Assembly: GCF_000719475.1 (NCBI RefSeq)
Contig: NZ_JOGO01000023.1
Span: 21,865-85,864, forward strand
Direction of reading: 5' to 3'
DNA: 64,000 bases
Source: Streptomyces sp. NRRL F-5630
Lineage (GTDB): Bacteria; Actinomycetota; Actinomycetes; Streptomycetales; Streptomycetaceae
Shown one piece after another: positions 35,036 through 43,523 of this stretch (its first letter is position 1; every line of letters begins with the position of its first letter). The translations under genes were made by a program, and so were the position numbers. Below the pieces are notes generated by a model. It did not search any database, was not told where the DNA came from, and was given only the letters and a program-made list of their open reading frames with translations.

Positions 35036-36087
35036 GGGCCAGCAAGTGGGTCGTGCGCGAGCACGTCGCGGGCGCCCCGGACGTCTCGCGTGTCTACGAG
35101 CGCGTGGACGAGGACCTCCCCACCGACCTCGCGCCCCACCAGATGCTCCTGCGCACGCGGTACGTCTCCGTCGACCCCTACCTCCAGGGCATCACGCTCG
35201 ACACCCCGATCGGCGCGCACATGGGCGCCGACACGATCATGGAAGTGCTCGAAGCCGGGCCCGAGGCACCCTTCCGCGAGGGCGAGCTGGTGCAGGGGTA
35301 CGGGGGCTGGCGCACCCACCTGGTGAGCGACGGGAAACCGGAGCTGTGGGCCACCGGGACCTTCCCGATGGTCTTCCCCGCCTACCGACGGCTGCGGCCC
35401 GACTGGTACGACGAGGGCCTGCCGCTCTCGACGGCGCTCGGCGCGATGGGCGGCCCCGGGATGACGGCGTGGGGCACGCTGAGCAAGTTCCTCGACGTGC
35501 GCCCCGGCCAGACCCTCGTCATCAGCGGCGCCTCCGGCGCGGTCGGCGCCCTCGCCGGGCAGCTCGCCCGGGGCGCGGGCGCCCGCGTCATCGGCACGAC
35601 GTCGAGCCCGGCCAAGCGCGACTACCTGCGCGGCCTCGGCTTCGACGAGGTCGTCCTCTACCGCCACGGCGACAGCCTCGCCTCCGTCCGCGCGGCCCTG
35701 GAGACGGCGGCGCCCGACGGTGTCGACCGCTACTTCGACAACCTCGGCGGGGCCGTCACGGACGCCGTCTTCTCGATGCTCACCGTGGACAGCAGGGTCG
35801 CCGTGTGCTGGCAGTGGGCGACCCAGGTGGGCGGCGAGGCGGTCGGGCCCCGCCTGTTCCCGTACATCATGTTCCCCCGCACCACGATCCGCGGGATCTT
35901 CTCCATCGAGTGGTTCACCGACGCCAACTGGCAGGCGCTGCACGAGGAACTGGGCGGCCGCATCCGGCGCGCCGAGGTCGTGAGCGACCAGACGGTGTAC
36001 GAGGGCTTCGACGCGATCCCCGAGGCGTACGGGAGTCTCTACGGAGCGCGCGAGGCGAACCGGGGGAAGGTGCTGGTGAAGTTGTGA
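35032..36087 (+). CDS. ftdE: Zinc-independent medium-chain dehydrogenase/reductase, FtdE-like
   Basis: 351 residues from the GTG at 35032 (GTGA overlap with ftdD; AAGGAGGAA six to seven bases upstream). MDR fold of the leukotriene B4 dehydrogenase/enoyl reductase branch: N-terminal GroES-like domain, YVSVDPYLQG, GGPGMTAWGTL, the NADPH site VISGASGAVGALAGQLA, and FDNLGGAVTDAVFSML. Cys/His zinc ligands are missing, as in this branch. The ikarugamycin counterpart IkaC closes the inner five-membered ring by reductive carbon-carbon bond formation with NADPH, so the same role is expected here. Full length. Confidence 0.92.
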   Translation: MRASKWVVREHVAGAPDVSRVYERVDEDLPTDLAPHQMLLRTRYVSVDPYLQGITLDTPIGAHMGADTIMEVLEAGPEAPFREGELVQGYGGWRTHLVSDGKPELWATGTFPMVFPAYRRLRPDWYDEGLPLSTALGAMGGPGMTAWGTLSKFLDVRPGQTLVISGASGAVGALAGQLARGAGARVIGTTSSPAKRDYLRGLGFDEVVLYRHGDSLASVRAALETAAPDGVDRYFDNLGGAVTDAVFSMLTVDSRVAVCWQWATQVGGEAVGPRLFPYIMFPRTTIRGIFSIEWFTDANWQALHEELGGRIRRAEVVSDQTVYEGFDAIPEAYGSLYGAREANRGKVLVKL

Positions 36088-36170
36088 GCGGCGGGCCCGG
36101 CGGGGAGCGGGGGCCGCCCGGGGGCTCGCCGCTCCCGTCCCCGCCCGCTCCCCTCCCGGAAGGCCCCTCC

Positions 36171-37355
36171 GTGACCAGTACCCTCCCCACCGCACCCCTG
36201 CCCCCGCTCCACCGCATCCCGAGCGCGCCCTGCGCGGCCCCGCACCCCGTCGTCCTGCCCGACGGCACGGCGGCGTGGCGCGTCAGCAGATACGCGGACG
36301 TGCGCGAAGTCCTCGGCGGAGGGGGCTTCACCCGCGCCGCGCTCTACGCCGAGGAGCACGACGACCGGCCCAGCGGCGGCGGCATCGTCGACGACCCCGA
36401 ACTCCTCTTCAACCAGGACGGCCCCGAGCACCTGCGGCTGCGCCGCACGGTGGGGCGGGCCTTCACGCCGCGCGCGGTGGCCCGCTGGGAGCCGTGGATC
36501 ACCGCGACGGTCGAGGAACTGCTCGACGAACTCGTGCGGCGCGAGGGGCCCTTCGACCTCGTCTCCGGACTCGCCCGGCCGCTTCCCGTCTCCGTCATCA
36601 CCCGGCTTCTCGGCCTCGGCGGGGACGCGTGGGAGAAGATCGGGTACTGGAGCGACCTGGCCTTCACGGACGGCTCGCACTCGGCGGCCGAAGTCGAGTC
36701 CGGGCTCGCCGACTTCACGCGCTTCGGCGGTGAACTCCTGGCGCTGCGCCGCAAGGAGCCCGGGGACGACCTCGTGAGCGGCCTCGTGGGCGCCGCCGAC
36801 GCCGAGGGCGGTATCCCGGAGTCCCAACTCGTGCGCTTGGTCTGCGGGATGGTGGTGGGCGGGCACGACAGCACCATGACGATGCTCGGCAACGTGCTCC
36901 TCTACCTCCTCGGCGAACGCCGCGACGCCTGGCCGCGCCTCACCGACGTTGACGCGGCGGGGCGCGCCGCCGACCGCCTCCTCCACTTCGTCCCCCTCGG
37001 CGAGGACCCCGGCAGCCTGCGCCGCTGCGTCGCCGGCACCGACCTCGGCGGCGTGCGCATCCCGGCGGGCGCGATCGTCGTGGCCGACATCGTCGCGGCG
37101 AACCGCGACCCCGAGGTCTTCCCGCCCGCCGAGGCCGAGGACCTCTTCCGCGAACTGCCCGCCCCCACCCTCGCCTTCGGCGGCGGCCCCCACTACTGCA
37201 TGGGCGCCTGGCTCGCGCGCCTCGAACTCCGCACCGCCCTGAACCGCCTCGCGACCCGCCTCCCCGGGCTGAGGCTCGTCCAGGGCGACGGGGGAGTCGA
37301 GTGGCGGCTCGGGACGACGTCACGCGGGCCGAAGCGGCTGATGGCGAGGGGGTGA
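36171..37355 (+). CDS. ftdF: Cytochrome P450, FtdF-like, lacking the EXXR motif
   Basis: 394 residues from the GTG at 36171 (GGAAGG seven bases upstream). The GTG at 36084, overlapping the ftdE stop, would add a Pro/Gly-rich leader of 29 residues and is possible if translation is coupled. Haem loop FGGGPHYCMG with Cys343, I-helix VGGHDSTM, and ANRDPEVFPP are normal. At the K-helix, where almost all P450s have EXXR, the sequence is AADRLLHFVP, so the pair is Arg269 and His272. The segment is otherwise collinear, so this is not a frameshift. In PTM pathways the P450 oxidises the finished ring system. A few Streptomyces P450s without EXXR are known. Ferredoxin partners are not in the cluster. 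Confidence 0.9.
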   Translation: MTSTLPTAPLPPLHRIPSAPCAAPHPVVLPDGTAAWRVSRYADVREVLGGGGFTRAALYAEEHDDRPSGGGIVDDPELLFNQDGPEHLRLRRTVGRAFTPRAVARWEPWITATVEELLDELVRREGPFDLVSGLARPLPVSVITRLLGLGGDAWEKIGYWSDLAFTDGSHSAAEVESGLADFTRFGGELLALRRKEPGDDLVSGLVGAADAEGGIPESQLVRLVCGMVVGGHDSTMTMLGNVLLYLLGERRDAWPRLTDVDAAGRAADRLLHFVPLGEDPGSLRRCVAGTDLGGVRIPAGAIVVADIVAANRDPEVFPPAEAEDLFRELPAPTLAFGGGPHYCMGAWLARLELRTALNRLATRLPGLRLVQGDGGVEWRLGTTSRGPKRLMARG

Positions 37356-37388
37356 GGAGAACGGGGGAGGGGCCGGCTCGTTTCGTCG

Positions 37389-38864
37389 TCAGGCGGGCCG
37401 GGTCGGGGCGGGGGGCGGCGCGGGTGCCGCCGGCTGCGGGGCGTGAAGTGCCGCGCGTGACCGGTCCCGGCCGTCCGGAAACGGGGCGGGGCCCGCCGGG
37501 GGCGTGGACGGCCGGGGGGTACGGGGCGGAGCCTGCCGCGTGCGTGATCCGGCCCGTACCGCCAGCCAGGCCCCCGCCGCCGCCAGCGGGGGCAGCGTGT
37601 AGCCCAGCCACGGGCGGGGGCCGTCGGCCAGGTGACCCGCCGCCGTCGCTCCCGCCGACGAGCCCGCGAGGATCGCGGTCACCGCCCAGCTCATCGCCTC
37701 CGTGAGGCGCCGGGCGGGGACGCGGGAGTGGAGGGTGTTCATGGCCGTGATCATCACGGGGGCCGTCGCCGTGCCGATGAGCAGGAGCGCGGGAGCCAGG
37801 GGCCACGCCGCGTCCGTGGTCGCCGCGCAGAGCGGCGGGAACAGGAGCAGCGCCGCCATCACGGCGAGGCAGCGGCCGAGCCGGAGAGGTCTCCCGCAGG
37901 CGCCGAGAGCGAGCCCCGCGAGGCCCGAGCCCGCCGCCTGGACACCGAGCAGCAAGCCGGCGGCGCCTCCCGTCCCGCTCACCGTCGTCACCTCCAGGGA
38001 CCCGAAGACCACCCCGGTCCCCACGAAGCAGCACAGCAGCGGCGCGAGTCCCCGCCACGGCAGCCGCCCCGCCGCGCTCCCCGCTCCGGGCGCGGGACGC
38101 ACGTCCTCGCCCACCGCCACGAAGGCGAGCGTCCCGCCGAGGAGCAGCCCCGCCGCCGTGAGCAGCCCGGCCGCCGGGTCGAACGAGGTCGCGAGCAGCA
38201 CGGCCAGCACGGGACCGAGGGTGAAGCAGAGTTCGTCAATGACCTGCTCCAAGGCGTTCGCGGCGCCCTTCAACCGGGAGCCTTCGGACGTCGGGCCGGG
38301 GCTTTCGGGCGTCGGGCCGGTGCTTTCGGGAGTCGGCCCGGAACGTTGAGGCGTCGGCCTGGGGCCCACCGGTGTCGGCCCGGAGTCTTCCGGTGTCGTC
38401 CCCGAGCCTCCCGATACCGGCCCGGGGTCCTCCGGTTTCCGCAGCAGGTGGGCCCAGCGCGCCCGCGCCATCGCGCCCGTGTTCGGCGCGCAGCCGAGGA
38501 GCGGGTACGTCGCGAAGTACGTCCACACCGGGGCCCCGCCCCGCACGCACAGCACGAGCCCCAGCAGCCCGAGCGCCGCGAGGGCCGCCGCCCACGGCGC
38601 GACGCGCCGCTGCCCGTGCCGGTCGGTGAGCCGCGCGGTCCACGGCCCGGCGAGCGCCGTCGCGAGCAGTCCCGCCGCCGACACGGCGCCCGCGAGCCCG
38701 TACGAGCCGTGCGCCCGCGCCACGAGCAGCACGGTGCTCACGCCGCACATCGCGGCGGGGAGCCGCGCCACGGCACCCGCGGCGGTGAAGAGGCGCGCGG
38801 AGGGCAGGGCGAGCAGGGCGCGGTAGGGGGCCCACGGCGGGGCGCCCCGGAGGGGGATCGGCAT
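37389..38864 (-). CDS. MFS transporter, candidate exporter of the PTM product
   Basis: 491 residues from the ATG at 38864. About 12 membrane segments of the major facilitator fold, with the A-loop pattern LTDRHGQRR after the second helix. The central cytoplasmic loop (about 165-215) is expanded by near-repeats of GPTPES, and the C-terminus is a Pro/Arg-rich tail of about 50 residues. It is convergent with ftdF (33-bp gap) and divergent from a LysR gene. Position suggests product efflux or self-protection, but MFS/LysR pairs are common and its membership in the cluster is inference. Confidence 0.85.
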   Translation of the reverse strand: MPIPLRGAPPWAPYRALLALPSARLFTAAGAVARLPAAMCGVSTVLLVARAHGSYGLAGAVSAAGLLATALAGPWTARLTDRHGQRRVAPWAAALAALGLLGLVLCVRGGAPVWTYFATYPLLGCAPNTGAMARARWAHLLRKPEDPGPVSGGSGTTPEDSGPTPVGPRPTPQRSGPTPESTGPTPESPGPTSEGSRLKGAANALEQVIDELCFTLGPVLAVLLATSFDPAAGLLTAAGLLLGGTLAFVAVGEDVRPAPGAGSAAGRLPWRGLAPLLCCFVGTGVVFGSLEVTTVSGTGGAAGLLLGVQAAGSGLAGLALGACGRPLRLGRCLAVMAALLLFPPLCAATTDAAWPLAPALLLIGTATAPVMITAMNTLHSRVPARRLTEAMSWAVTAILAGSSAGATAAGHLADGPRPWLGYTLPPLAAAGAWLAVRAGSRTRQAPPRTPRPSTPPAGPAPFPDGRDRSRAALHAPQPAAPAPPPAPTRPA

Positions 38865-38970
38865 GTCCCCAGGCTCGCGGCGGGCCCGCCGCCCGGTCCA
38901 ACACCTCTTCGGGCGCCGATTCACCGCTCCGCGTTGTCAATGGCCGGGTGCCACGGGTTAGGTTCGCGCC

Positions 38971-39954
38971 GTGGCCGCCCAAGACGACATTCCCCCGCGC
39001 CTGTTGCGCGCCTTCCTCGCCGTCGCCGAGGAACTGCACTTCACCCGCGCCGCCGCCCGCCTCTACCTCGCCCAGCAGGCCCTGAGCCGTGATGTGCGGC
39101 GGCTGGAAAGGGAGTTGGGCGCCCAGTTGTTCGTGCGCTCCACGCGCAGCGTCGTCCTCACGCCCGAGGGCGAACTCCTCGTACCGCTCGCCCGCCGCCT
39201 CCTCGACGCGCACGACGCGCTCCGCGCCGCCTTCGCGACGCCGAGCCCGTTCCTCGTCGATGTCAACAGCCCGGGTCTGCTCGGGGAACGCGTCGTCGCG
39301 CACGCGCGCACGCTCGCGGCATCCGGCGGCGAACTCGTCGTCCGGTACGAGAGCGGCCTCACGCACGCCGCCGCCGAGATCCACGCCGGGCGCATCGACG
39401 CCTCCTTCGGCCGCTTCGCCGGGCTGCCGCCCGCGCTCGCCGCCGGGCTCGACCACCAGCCCGTCGCCTACGAGCGCATGGGTGTCGTCCTGCCCGCGGG
39501 CCACCGCCTCGCCGCCCTGCCCGAGGTCCCCCTGGCCGCGCTCGCGGGCGAGGAGGTCTACGCGGGGGCGGGGAACGCCCGGACCGCCGAATGGACCGCT
39601 CTCGCCGAGGAGTTGTTCGCCCCGTACGGCATCGTGCTCGCCCCTCCCGCGCCACTCGTCGTCGGCGAGGCCGAGTTCGCGCGCGTCATGGCCGAGAAGC
39701 GACGGCCCGTGCTCTCGGTGACCGGGCTGCCCGCCTTCGCGGGGAGCGTGCTGCGGCCGCTCGTCGAGCCCGTACCGCTCTCGCCCGTCTCCCTCGTGTG
39801 GCGCGCGGGGCGCCGGCACCCGGGGCTCGACGCGCTGCGCGAGGCCGCGACCGCTCTCGCGGGCGCCGAATCATGGCTCATCCGGCCACCTTTCGCATGG
39901 CTTCCGACCAAAGATGCACTCATCATGATGAGTACCGCGCAGGAGGCGCTTTGA
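38971..39954 (+). CDS. LysR-type transcriptional regulator
   Basis: 327 residues from the GTG at 38971. Winged helix-turn-helix at residues 8-67 (LLRAFLAVAEELHFTRAAAR, then SRDVRRLERELGAQLF), followed by a type 2 periplasmic-fold effector domain. Divergent from the MFS gene with a 106-bp shared control region, the usual layout for a LysR regulator and its target. It could respond to the exported compound. There is no evidence for control of the ftd genes. The region after it, 39955-40100, contains no gene. Confidence 0.88.
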   Translation: MAAQDDIPPRLLRAFLAVAEELHFTRAAARLYLAQQALSRDVRRLERELGAQLFVRSTRSVVLTPEGELLVPLARRLLDAHDALRAAFATPSPFLVDVNSPGLLGERVVAHARTLAASGGELVVRYESGLTHAAAEIHAGRIDASFGRFAGLPPALAAGLDHQPVAYERMGVVLPAGHRLAALPEVPLAALAGEEVYAGAGNARTAEWTALAEELFAPYGIVLAPPAPLVVGEAEFARVMAEKRRPVLSVTGLPAFAGSVLRPLVEPVPLSPVSLVWRAGRRHPGLDALREAATALAGAESWLIRPPFAWLPTKDALIMMSTAQEAL

Positions 39955-40100
39955 CCACGAGTCAACGCGTTACCTTGCTCTTCCGGGCGCGGTAGGACAA
40001 ATGGGGGGCGCTCGGGCCGGGTGGGGGCCCGGTCCGGTGAGGGGCGGCGCCCGGGTCGCCCGCGCACCCGTACCAGCTCGATGGGGGTAGTGCGCACACC

Positions 40101-41132
40101 GTGGAAACTTGGCGAGAAGACGTCAGCTCGGGACGCAGTCACGAGCCGCAGGGCGTGACCGTCGCTCTCGACAGCCTCGGCCGCCGCTCGGCCGACCTTC
40201 CGGCGCAGAGCGGCGCCGGCACCCGCCCCGGAGCGGGCGACGAGAGGGCCGAACGGCCCGTCTTCGTCGACGCGTCCGGGCGCCGGGGCCGCCGCTACCG
40301 CAGGCTCGGCCTCGGTCTCGGCCTCGCCTGCGGGGCCTACGCGGCCGTCATCGGCGCCACGCTCGTCTCGGGCGACTCGGACGCGCCCTGGCTGCCGCTG
40401 CCGCAACCGGCGACGAAGGCCCACGCGGACAGGGTCAGGCCCTCGCCGCCGGGCACGGACGCCGGGGACGGCACCACACCGGAGGCGGACACCGCCGCCC
40501 CGCCCGTGCTCCCCGCCGCCCTCGCGCCCGGCCTTCCGGGGCGTACGGGGCTGCCGGGCCTGCCCGGTGCGCCCGGCATCCCCGACATCCCTGAGCTGCC
40601 CGGCGCGGGCACGGCGCCGGGCACCGGCACGACGCCGGGCAAGGGCGGCACGCCCGGCGGGGCCAGGCCGTCCCCGGGCGGCGGCGGTACGTCGCCGGGC
40701 ACGAAGCCCAGCGGCGGTACGGGCACGGGTCCCGCTCCCGGCACCGGCTCCGGCGGGACGAAGCCGGGCTCCGGCACGGGCGGTGGAGAGCCCGGTACGG
40801 GGCCGGGCGGCGCGGACCCGAGCCCCGGCACGGACCCCGACCCCGGCGGCGGCACGGGGAGCCCCGATCCCGGTACGGACCCGGGCGGCACGGACCCCGG
40901 CCCCGGCGGCACCGACCCCGGTGAGGGCGGTGGCGAGACCCCCGGCGCGGGCGAGACCGGCGGCACGGAGCCCCAGCCCGGCGGCGAGACCCCGCTCCCC
41001 GGCACACCCGCCCCGGGCGAGAGCCAGGGCACCCCTGACCCGGCCGACGGGGGCGCTACGGGCGGTACCGGCGACACGGGGACACCGGGCCCCACGGCGG
41101 CTCCGACGCCCGCGCCCACCGCGGCGGTCTGA
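40101..41132 (+). CDS. Single-pass membrane protein with long Pro/Gly/Thr-rich external region
   Basis: 343 residues from the GTG at 40101; a GTG at 40155 (TVALDSLGRR) is an alternative. Cytoplasmic N-terminus of about 70 residues ending in the basic GRRGRRYRR, one membrane helix (LGLGLGLACGAYAAVIGATL), then about 240 residues that are nearly all Gly, Pro, Thr, Ser, Asp and Glu (for example GTDPDPGGGTGSPDPGTDPG). The N-terminal/membrane part is of a type conserved in Streptomyces; the external part is a disordered stalk. No catalytic domain is present. Start of the conserved block leading to mtnA. Function unknown, possibly wall-spanning. Confidence 0.75.
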   Translation: METWREDVSSGRSHEPQGVTVALDSLGRRSADLPAQSGAGTRPGAGDERAERPVFVDASGRRGRRYRRLGLGLGLACGAYAAVIGATLVSGDSDAPWLPLPQPATKAHADRVRPSPPGTDAGDGTTPEADTAAPPVLPAALAPGLPGRTGLPGLPGAPGIPDIPELPGAGTAPGTGTTPGKGGTPGGARPSPGGGGTSPGTKPSGGTGTGPAPGTGSGGTKPGSGTGGGEPGTGPGGADPSPGTDPDPGGGTGSPDPGTDPGGTDPGPGGTDPGEGGGETPGAGETGGTEPQPGGETPLPGTPAPGESQGTPDPADGGATGGTGDTGTPGPTAAPTPAPTAAV

Positions 41133-41660
41133 GCACGGGGCAACGCGAAGCGCCGCGGGGCGACCGGTCGGCCGTTGGCCTCGTCCGGCGCGGGTGGCCC
41201 CTGCCGGGGTCGTCCTGCCCGGAGGTGGGCGGCCCTTGCGGGGGTTGTCCCGTCCGGTCGTGGGTGCCCCTGCCGGGGTCGCCCCCTCCGGTCCTCGGTG
41301 ACCCTTCTCAGGCACCCCCGGTCGTCGGACGCCCCGCCTCGCTGCCCCGGTATCGCGTCAGGCCGTACGGGGTCGTCCGGCCGGCCCCCGCCCTTGCCCT
41401 CCGGGCCCGGTGGAGGCGGGGAGCCGTCACGCGGGGGTGGGGCGGGCTCCGGAGCGCCCGCTGGGTGGTTTCCGGGCGGCGAGGGCTCAGGGGTGTCCGT
41501 CATCGGCGCTCCTTCGTGGATGGTGCCGGGTCCGCTCGGGGACGGTGGCGTGCGCACATCGTTTCACGCGGACAGGGGAGCCGACGGGGCCGCCGGAAGG
41601 GCGGGAAGGGCGGTCTCCGGCGGCTTCTGCCGGGCCCGTCGAGGAGGGCAGACTGGGGGG
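41133..41660. repeat. 528-bp gene-free gap with three copies of a ~35-bp repeat
   Basis: Copies of GGTGGCCCCTGCCGGGGTCG-like units lie at 41192-41222, 41226-41257 and 41261-41291. The rest of the gap has no convincing gene. Minus-strand open frames here are Pro/Arg-rich shadows, although an ATGACGGACACC start near 41503 was considered. The mtnA promoter should lie in 41530-41660. Confidence 0.5.
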
Positions 41661-42812
41661 ATGGCCGAAGAGTCCCCCGCACCGCAGACGTCTCCCATAC
41701 CGCGGACATCGCGGTCCCCACATGCCGGGCAGTCACCCTCCGTGCTGCGCTGGTCCGAGCCACCCGAAGGACCCGTCGTCGTGCTCCTCGACCAGCGGCG
41801 GCTGCCGGAGGAGGAGGCCGAGCTCGTGTGCACCGACGCGCCCGCGCTCGTCGAGGCCATTCGCTCGCTCGCCGTGCGCGGGGCGCCGCTGCTCGGGATC
41901 GCGGGGGCCTACGGGGTCGCGCTCGCGGCGGCGCGCGGCTTCGACGTGGACGAGGCCGCCGACGCGCTCGCCTCGGCGCGGCCCACGGCGGTGAACCTGG
42001 CACGGGGCGCCCGGCGGGCGCAGCGCGCCTTCCGCGCCGCGCTGGCGGCAGGCGGGGACCGTGCCGCCGCGGCCGCCGCGACGCTCGCCGAGGCGCGGGC
42101 GCTGCACGCGGAGGACGCCGCGGGCTCGGCGGCGATGGCCGCGCACGGCGCGGAGCTGCTCGACGGGCTGCTGCCGGGCGGCGGCTACCGGCTGCTCACG
42201 CACTGCAACACCGGGGCGCTCGTCTCCGGCGGCGAGGGCACCGCCTTCGCCGTGGCGCTCGCCGCGCACCGCGCCGGGCGGCTGCGGAGGCTGTGGGTGG
42301 ACGAGACGCGGCCCTTGTGGCAGGGGGCGAGGCTGACCGCGTGGGAGGCGGCGCGGCGCCAAATGGCGTATACCCTGCTCGCGGACAACGCGGCCGGTTC
42401 GCTCTTCGCGGCCGGTGAGGTGGATGCCGTGCTGATCGGGGCGGACCGGATCGCGGCGGACGGGGCGGTGGCGAACAAGGTGGGCAGCTATCCGCTCGCT
42501 GTGCTCGCGCACCACCACCGGGTGCCGTTCGTCGTCGTCGCGCCGCTGTCCACGGTGGATCTCGCCACGGAGAACGGGGCGGCGATCGAGGTGGAGCAGC
42601 GGGCCGGGCACGAGGTGACCGAGGTGCGGGGGCGCGAGGGCGTCACGGTGCCGCTGGCGCCGCTCGGGACGCGCGCGTACAACCCGGCGTTCGATGTCAC
42701 ACCGCCCGAACTGATCAGCGCGATTGTCACGGAGGCCGGGGTCGTGACCCCGGTGACGGCGGAGGGGCTGGCGGCTCTGTGTGCCAGTTCACGTCAGGTA
42801 ACGATGAGCTAA
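41661..42812 (+). CDS. mtnA: S-methyl-5-thioribose-1-phosphate isomerase
   Basis: 383 residues, ATG at 41661 directly after GGGGGG. Converts methylthioribose-1-phosphate to methylthioribulose-1-phosphate in methionine salvage; eIF-2B-like fold. Motifs: SLAVRGAPLLGIAGAYGVAL, LLTHCNTGALVSGGEGTAF (with the active-site Cys), WVDETRPLWQGARLTAWE, IGADRIAADGAVANKVGSYPLAV (with the catalytic Asp), and FDVTPPELISAIVTE at the end. Full length. A Ser/Pro-rich N-terminal extension of about 28 residues precedes the domain. mtrA starts 5 bp downstream, so read-through into the two-component genes is likely. Confidence 0.95.
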   Translation: MAEESPAPQTSPIPRTSRSPHAGQSPSVLRWSEPPEGPVVVLLDQRRLPEEEAELVCTDAPALVEAIRSLAVRGAPLLGIAGAYGVALAAARGFDVDEAADALASARPTAVNLARGARRAQRAFRAALAAGGDRAAAAAATLAEARALHAEDAAGSAAMAAHGAELLDGLLPGGGYRLLTHCNTGALVSGGEGTAFAVALAAHRAGRLRRLWVDETRPLWQGARLTAWEAARRQMAYTLLADNAAGSLFAAGEVDAVLIGADRIAADGAVANKVGSYPLAVLAHHHRVPFVVVAPLSTVDLATENGAAIEVEQRAGHEVTEVRGREGVTVPLAPLGTRAYNPAFDVTPPELISAIVTEAGVVTPVTAEGLAALCASSRQVTMS

Positions 42813-42816
42813 TGGG

Positions 42817-43506
42817 ATGATGTCAGTCATGAAGGGACGAGTCCTTGTCGTCGACGACGACACCGCACTTGCCGAGATGCTCGGCATCGTGCTGCGTGGT
42901 GAAGGTTTCGAGCCGTCGTTCGTCGCGGACGGCGACAAGGCGCTGGCCGCGTTCCGCGACACCAAGCCGGATCTGGTGCTGCTCGACCTGATGCTGCCCG
43001 GCAGGGACGGCATCGAGGTCTGCCGCCTGATCCGTGCCGAGTCCGGCGTGCCGATCGTCATGCTCACGGCGAAGAGCGACACCGTGGACGTCGTGGTCGG
43101 CCTGGAGTCGGGCGCCGACGACTACATCGTCAAGCCGTTCAAGCCCAAGGAGCTGGTGGCCCGTATCCGGGCCAGGCTCCGCAGGTCGGAGGAGCCGGCG
43201 CCCGAGCAGCTCACCATCGGTGACCTGGTTATCGACGTCGCCGGGCACTCGGTCAAGCGCGAGGGCCAGTCGATCGCGCTCACGCCGCTGGAGTTCGACC
43301 TGCTCGTCGCGCTCGCGCGCAAGCCGTGGCAGGTCTTCACCCGCGAGGTGCTCCTCGAACAGGTCTGGGGATACCGGCACGCCGCCGACACGCGGCTGGT
43401 CAACGTGCACGTCCAGCGGCTGCGCTCCAAGGTCGAGCGCGACCCCGAGCGTCCGGAGATCGTCGTGACCGTGCGCGGCGTCGGTTACAAGGCCGGACCG
43501 AACTGA
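42817..43506 (+). CDS. mtrA: Response regulator MtrA (OmpR/PhoB family)
   Basis: 229 residues from the ATG at 42817 (further ATGs at 42820 and 42829). Receiver domain with the acidic pocket at Asp13-Asp14-Asp15, phospho-acceptor Asp57 in LVLLDLMLPGRDG, and Lys in MLTAKSD. A winged-helix domain follows, with LTPLEFDLLVALARKPWQVF and TRLVNVHVQRLRSKVE. MtrA controls wall hydrolases and development in actinobacteria and is almost invariant in Streptomyces. The leader contains GTCAGGTAACG (42793-42803), with a GTAAC element like reported MtrA half-sites, so autoregulation is plausible. mtrB starts 17 bp after the stop. Confidence 0.97.
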   Translation: MMSVMKGRVLVVDDDTALAEMLGIVLRGEGFEPSFVADGDKALAAFRDTKPDLVLLDLMLPGRDGIEVCRLIRAESGVPIVMLTAKSDTVDVVVGLESGADDYIVKPFKPKELVARIRARLRRSEEPAPEQLTIGDLVIDVAGHSVKREGQSIALTPLEFDLLVALARKPWQVFTREVLLEQVWGYRHAADTRLVNVHVQRLRSKVERDPERPEIVVTVRGVGYKAGPN

Positions 43507-43523
43507 CATGGCCGGGGACTGAC

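Larger units (their letters stand above)
20788..37355 (+). other. Polycyclic tetramate macrolactam (PTM) biosynthetic gene cluster, ftd-type
   Basis: Six collinear plus-strand genes: sterol-desaturase-type hydroxylase, single iterative PKS-NRPS, two phytoene-dehydrogenase-like FAD enzymes, MDR reductase, P450. This is the gene order known for frontalamide (ftdA-F) and related Streptomyces PTM clusters. Two FAD enzymes plus one MDR enzyme point to a 5-5-6 or 5-5 type carbocycle rather than the 5-6-5 ikarugamycin type, which needs one FAD enzyme and one reductase. No TTA (bldA) codon was seen in these genes. An exporter and a LysR gene follow. Confidence 0.92.

Noticed and set aside
20788..37355. 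bldA control of the PTM genes through TTA codons
   Set aside because: No in-frame TTA codon was noticed in ftdA-ftdF; TTAC strings there are out of frame (for example in CTTTACGAG).
40337..41557. Minus-strand Pro/Gly-rich frame starting near 41557 or 41503
   Set aside because: Mirrors the low-complexity plus-strand gene at 40101; the MTDTPEP start has no supporting domain and the rest is pure Pro/Gly/Ser.
43508..43522. Earlier ATG before mtrB
   Set aside because: It reads only four codons to a TGA; the repeated CTGACATG makes it look like an alternative start, but only 43524 opens the frame.
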